Below are positions 60,848-64,000 of a stretch of DNA of 64,000 bases, piece by piece (the first letter of the stretch is position 1; each line of letters starts with the position of its first letter). The DNA is from Oceanobacter sp. 1_MG-2023. GTDB taxonomy: Bacteria; Pseudomonadota; Gammaproteobacteria; Pseudomonadales; Oceanobacteraceae. Both the position numbers and the translations under genes were made by a program. The notes below the pieces were generated by a model. That model was not told the DNA's origin. It did not search any database and worked only from the letters and a program-made list of their open reading frames with translations. The stretch lies in assembly GCF_030689025.1 (NCBI RefSeq), contig NZ_JAUYWA010000008.1, forward strand, positions 82,090 to 146,089, given 5' to 3'.

Positions 60848-61846
60848 TTAAAGCAACGGATGACGCACTTCGATGGTGATGTGCTGTAATTGAGGATAAT
60901 CGGCCAGATGCTGACGAATCCGGCTGGCGATCTCGTTCTCACTACTGGCTACCGACAACACCAACGCATAATGATCTGCCGATATTTTCCAGATATGGAT
61001 ATCGCGAATTTCTGCTCCAGCGGTCAGTATCCGGTCGATAATCTGTTGCCGGATTGGCGCTTCAATACTGCCATCCAGCAGAATGCGACTGGTATCTTTC
61101 AACAACCCCAAAGCCCATACCGAAATAATCGTCGCTCCCACTATACCCATCAGCGCATCCAGCCATAACCAGCCCAGCATCATGGCTGCCGTCAGGGCCA
61201 CGATCGCCAGGATTGAGGTCAGGGCATCGGCCAGGACGTGCATATAGGCTGCCCGCAAATTATGGTCTTGCTCGTGATGTTCGTGATGCTCGTGATGCTC
61301 GTGGTGATCGTGGTGATCGTGGTGATCGTGGTGATCGTGGTGATCGTGGTGATCGTGGTGATCGTGGTGATTATGATGTGCATGATGATGGGAGTGATGG
61401 TCTTTCAATAACCAGGCACTGGCCAAATTCACCAGCAAGCCAATGACTGCAACCGCAATCGACTCCGAAAAGCCGATTTCATGAGGCATAAACAAACGCT
61501 GAACCGATTCCAGCACCATCATCAGAGCCACCACACCCAACGCAACCGCACTGGCAAATCCCCCCAATACCGACACTTTGCCGGTACCAAAACTGAAATC
61601 CGCATCCATCGCATGACGACGAGCATAGCGGTAAGCAAACAGCGTGATGGTAAACGCCGCCACGTGCGTTCCCATATGCCAGCCATCCGCAAGCAACGCC
61701 ATTGAGCCATATGCAGTACCGACAATAATTTCGGCCACCATGGTGAATAACGTCAACCACAGTACCCAAAGCGTGCGGGTTTCCCCGGATTGTCGATCCG
61801 CAATAAGGGTTGGCTGATAACACAAACAATGATTGGATGAAGGCAT
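60848..61846 (-). CDS. Cation diffusion facilitator, DmeF-like, with His-rich loop
   Basis: This 332-residue metal exporter has six transmembrane helices. Metal sites: ADGWHMGTHVAAF in helix 2 and HVLADALTSILAIV in helix 5. The cytosolic loop between helices 4 and 5 holds about 17 copies of an H-H-D or H-H-E triplet, coded by a 9-bp repeat. DmeF proteins of this size export Ni and Co with a poly-His loop as metal sensor. The C-terminal cytosolic domain (IRDIHIWKISADHYALVLSV) is complete. Confidence 0.9.
   Translation of the reverse strand: MPSSNHCLCYQPTLIADRQSGETRTLWVLWLTLFTMVAEIIVGTAYGSMALLADGWHMGTHVAAFTITLFAYRYARRHAMDADFSFGTGKVSVLGGFASAVALGVVALMMVLESVQRLFMPHEIGFSESIAVAVIGLLVNLASAWLLKDHHSHHHAHHNHHDHHDHHDHHDHHDHHDHHDHHEHHEHHEHHEQDHNLRAAYMHVLADALTSILAIVALTAAMMLGWLWLDALMGIVGATIISVWALGLLKDTSRILLDGSIEAPIRQQIIDRILTAGAEIRDIHIWKISADHYALVLSVASSENEIASRIRQHLADYPQLQHITIEVRHPLL
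61273..61380. repeat. 9-bp tandem repeat coding the His-rich loop
   Basis: Seven to eight copies of GTGGTGATC (61301-61369) preceded by three diverged GTGATGCTC units. Read on the minus strand, they code DHH and EHH triplets. All units are multiples of three. Confidence 0.92.
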
Positions 61847-62146
61847 AAGTCTGACTATTGGCTAATAAAAAAAGTGTATAAATACCGGGGCATCATCACA
61901 GGCACATGGATGGATTACGCTGATAATACAGCGGGCCTATCCATCGACTAACCCTACCTGTTCGCGCTATCTATTGGCCTATCGAGCAACAGCGTTGATC
62001 GACACGACCAGACACACACACAAGGTGCCGCAGAATAACGCTCACACCGCAAAAAATCTGCCCTGATTTACTCAACAACAACAGAGAAGCAGTGACAGAT
62101 GGTAACACTATTGGCAGACTCCACGGATCTTCAACGGATGCCTATC
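61847..62146. other. Intergenic region upstream of the aspartoacylase-like gene
   Basis: 300 bp with a GTGT-rich AT stretch and no clear gene. It probably holds promoters for the divergent CDF and aspartoacylase-like genes. Confidence 0.4.
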
Positions 62147-63193
62147 ATGAGCCGACGCCCCCCTATCCAGCCTGCCCTGAGCATCGCTGGACACACGATC
62201 GAACCAGGTACTACCTGCCAATTGAACCTGCCATTGGGAAGCCTGTATACCAGCACCGATGTCACCATGCCGGTGTACGTTCGTCGCAGCAACAAGCCAG
62301 GGCCGACATTGTTTATCAGCGCAGCGATTCATGGCGATGAACTCAACGGGGTAGAAATCATCAATCGCCTGATTCACGGCTCCCGATTACGCAACCTGCG
62401 TGGCACCCTGATTGCGGTACCTATCGTCAACGCCTTCGGGGTTATCAACCAGAGCCGCTATTTGCCCGATCGTCGGGATCTCAACCGCTCGTTCCCAGGC
62501 TCCAGCCGTGGCACTCTGGCAGCTCGTATGGCCCATATGTTCCTTAACGAAGTGGTGGCCAAATGCGATTACGGCATCGACCTGCATACCGGTGCCATTC
62601 ATCGCTCTAACCTGCCCCAGATTCGCGCCAACCTGGACGATGATACCACCCGGGAAATGGCGCTGGCCTTTGGTGTTCCGGTACTGCTGAATGCCAACCT
62701 GCGTGATGGCTCGTTACGGGAATCAGCCAACGAAATGGGGGTCAAGATCTTGCTCTACGAAGCAGGGGAAGCCTTACGCTACGATGAACTCTGCATTCGG
62801 GCTGGTGAGCGGGGAATTCTGCGGGTAATGCGCCATCTCGGCATGCTGCCGGCCAGCCGTCAGAAAAAATTTCCGATTGAACCCCTGATTGCCCGTAACA
62901 GCGGCTGGATGCGAGCCACCGACAGCGGCTTTGTGCGTAATCTCAAGCACCTCGGCGACAAGGTCGAAAAAGACGACATCATGGCTATTATCTGCGATCC
63001 CTTTGGTACCCAGCTCGATAAGGTTATCGCCCACAAGGACGGCATTATTATTGGCTGTCAGAACATCCCGCTGGTCCATGAAGGAGATGCCATGTTTAAC
63101 GTCGCTTATTTTTCCGCGCCGGACGATGTCATCGAAAGCATTGAAAACATGCACGACAGCCTGCTGCCAGACGACATTCTGCTGCAAAACTGA
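62147..63193 (+). CDS. Succinylglutamate desuccinylase/aspartoacylase-family protein
   Basis: The zinc-binding and substrate motifs are AAIHGDELNGVEIINRL (residues ~62-78, the HGxE zinc motif), RDLNRSFPGSSRGTLAARMAH and GIDLHTGAIHRSN with the third zinc ligand. 348 residues from ATG 62147, with ATG 62099 and 62138 as alternatives; no start has a strong ribosome-binding site. Family members deacylate amino acids; homologues next to RimK-like ligases are known, but none is visible here. Confidence 0.85.
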   Translation: MSRRPPIQPALSIAGHTIEPGTTCQLNLPLGSLYTSTDVTMPVYVRRSNKPGPTLFISAAIHGDELNGVEIINRLIHGSRLRNLRGTLIAVPIVNAFGVINQSRYLPDRRDLNRSFPGSSRGTLAARMAHMFLNEVVAKCDYGIDLHTGAIHRSNLPQIRANLDDDTTREMALAFGVPVLLNANLRDGSLRESANEMGVKILLYEAGEALRYDELCIRAGERGILRVMRHLGMLPASRQKKFPIEPLIARNSGWMRATDSGFVRNLKHLGDKVEKDDIMAIICDPFGTQLDKVIAHKDGIIIGCQNIPLVHEGDAMFNVAYFSAPDDVIESIENMHDSLLPDDILLQN

Positions 63194-63269
63194 CCCATAA
63201 CCCCAATCAGACCCGTATTCCTCAACAGCGGCAGGTAATACGGGTCAAACAGCTGGAGTGACAGGCCGA

Positions 63270-63872
63270 ATGCTTAAAATCCTTCTCGTAATTCTTGCGG
63301 TAGTAGGCTATGCCTATCTCAATCGTATAGTGATGGGCTTTATCGAAGATCAGGGGCACAAAAGAAAAGTCAGTCTGAGTCGCGTGTTTTATTTGCAAAA
63401 AGCGCTGCAGATCGCCCTGTTCACCTGTTTGCTACTGGTAATCGGGCTGGTGGTCGGGTTTGGCTATACCGAGCTGACGTTTGTACTGTCATCGGCGGTC
63501 GCCTTGCTTGGCGTTGCCCTGTTCGCACAATGGTCAGTGCTCAGTAACGTAACCGCCAGTGTGATTATCTTTTTCTTCTTTCCTTATCGTCCAGGCGACC
63601 GTATCCGCATTCTGGAAGAAGATTGCCCGGAAGCCGTGATTGAAGAAATCACTCTGTTTCATTTGCTCTTGCGTACCGACGATGGCTACGAATTGAGTAT
63701 TCCAAACACCATGGTGTTTCAAAAGGCAGTGATCATGTCACAACGAGGGGAACGCTGGCTCTCGATTCGTCCAGCAGAAGACAAGCCACACAGTGCGGTC
63801 TTTCGGGAAGTTATTTCCGATCACCCTGACCACCAGCCAGTACCAACCGACCAGGACCAGCCCAGACAGTAA
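63270..63872 (+). CDS. MscS-domain small mechanosensitive-channel-like protein
   Basis: 200 residues from ATG 63270 (GTG 63258 possible). Transmembrane helices at residues 3-23, 45-65 and 72-110. LLGVALFAQWSVLSNVTASVIIFFFFPYRPGDRIRI matches the pore-lining helix and the start of the beta domain of MscS. It is far shorter than MscS and lacks the C-terminal alpha-beta vestibule, ending in a charged, Pro-rich tail. It lies 76 bp after the aspartoacylase-like gene. Confidence 0.78.
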   Translation: MLKILLVILAVVGYAYLNRIVMGFIEDQGHKRKVSLSRVFYLQKALQIALFTCLLLVIGLVVGFGYTELTFVLSSAVALLGVALFAQWSVLSNVTASVIIFFFFPYRPGDRIRILEEDCPEAVIEEITLFHLLLRTDDGYELSIPNTMVFQKAVIMSQRGERWLSIRPAEDKPHSAVFREVISDHPDHQPVPTDQDQPRQ

Positions 63873-63927
63873 CACGGCTTGCAGGCTTACCAGAGACAGA
63901 AATTATTCAGGACGGGGATGATTGGTA

Positions 63928-64000
63928 GTGTTCAAAATTCTGTGTCACCTCTATAGTTTACCCTCTACAGGGAGTGACACATCATGTCTGATAAATACGA
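63928..64000 (+). mobile_element. Left end of an insertion sequence with the start of its transposase
   Basis: GTGTTCAAAATTCTGTGTCA at 63928-63947 has the look of an IS256-type terminal inverted repeat. A CCCTCTACAGGG dyad and an AGGGAG site follow, then ATG at 63984 beginning MSDKY at the window edge. Only the first five codons are visible, so the family is a guess. Confidence 0.5.

Noticed and set aside
61301..61369. Short tandem repeats resembling a CRISPR
   Set aside because: No unique spacers between units and in-frame coding for a His-rich loop; the 749-806 decamers likewise lack spacers.

Overview
The window looks like a chromosomal segment from a gammaproteobacterium, most likely a marine or aquatic, Oceanospirillales- or Pseudomonas-like lineage. 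The evidence is the family content and gene pairings: fpr divergent from a FinR-type LysR gene, ackA-pta with a long Pta, alpha-2-macroglobulin plus PBP1C, NhaD, AzlCD, TilS next to DnaE, and an ECF sigma/DUF3619/DUF3106 operon. No rRNA gene, intact tRNA gene, CRISPR array, prophage or integrase gene was seen. The genus is inference only.

Layout. 0-5 kb: RNA modification and small housekeeping genes (trmO, cut by the left edge; a PhnA-type zinc protein; a NOL1/NOP2/Sun methyltransferase), a 43-residue lysine-rich protein, a ribbon-helix-helix protein and a Spy/CpxP-like chaperone. 5.6-7.8 kb: a compact four-gene unit made of a degenerate BLUF-like protein, a COG2229-type small GTPase and two Roadblock/LC7-like proteins. 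7.9-21.8 kb: redox and envelope genes (FAD dehydrogenase, PilJ-like periplasmic protein, CPBP protease, ferric-reductase-like flavoprotein, DsbA/FrnE-like protein, NAD-kinase-like protein, PldA, a DMT exporter with its MarR regulator, fpr/finR and another LysR gene).

21.9-28.9 kb is an accessory island. It holds an integron cassette array read on the minus strand, with two full attC-like sites that fold convincingly (24100-24157 and 27807-27896), a third strong one (25564-25644), and several half or degenerate sites. No intI is in the window, so it is a CALIN-type cluster or the distal end of an integron. Its cassettes carry a family-2 glycosyltransferase, a frameshifted UDP-glucuronate decarboxylase-like gene, a YHYH lipoprotein with a small cysteine-containing secreted protein, a broken YefM-type antitoxin, a frameshifted small membrane protein and an unknown 89-residue protein. 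The island is bracketed by a duplicated VOC-3'-end/DUF302 segment, with a third DUF302 fragment inside, plus an IS5-type transposase remnant and an inverted-repeat element enclosing a 25-residue peptide ORF.

28.9-64 kb returns to core genes: peroxiredoxin, argG, alpha-2-macroglobulin/pbpC (envelope defence and repair), an Ada-like protein, ackA-pta (acetate/acetyl-phosphate), a 280-bp MITE-like element, a cyclic-nucleotide-binding protein, nhaD, tilS, dnaE, azlCD, rsuA, the sigma-factor operon, a DUF4382 lipoprotein, a His-rich CDF metal exporter, an aspartoacylase-like enzyme and an MscS-domain protein. An IS end with the start of its transposase lies at the right edge.

The best candidates for undescribed biology are the BLUF-like/GTPase/Roadblock operon, whose layout recalls actinobacterial conservons but without a histidine kinase, and the cassette island with its duplicated flanks.
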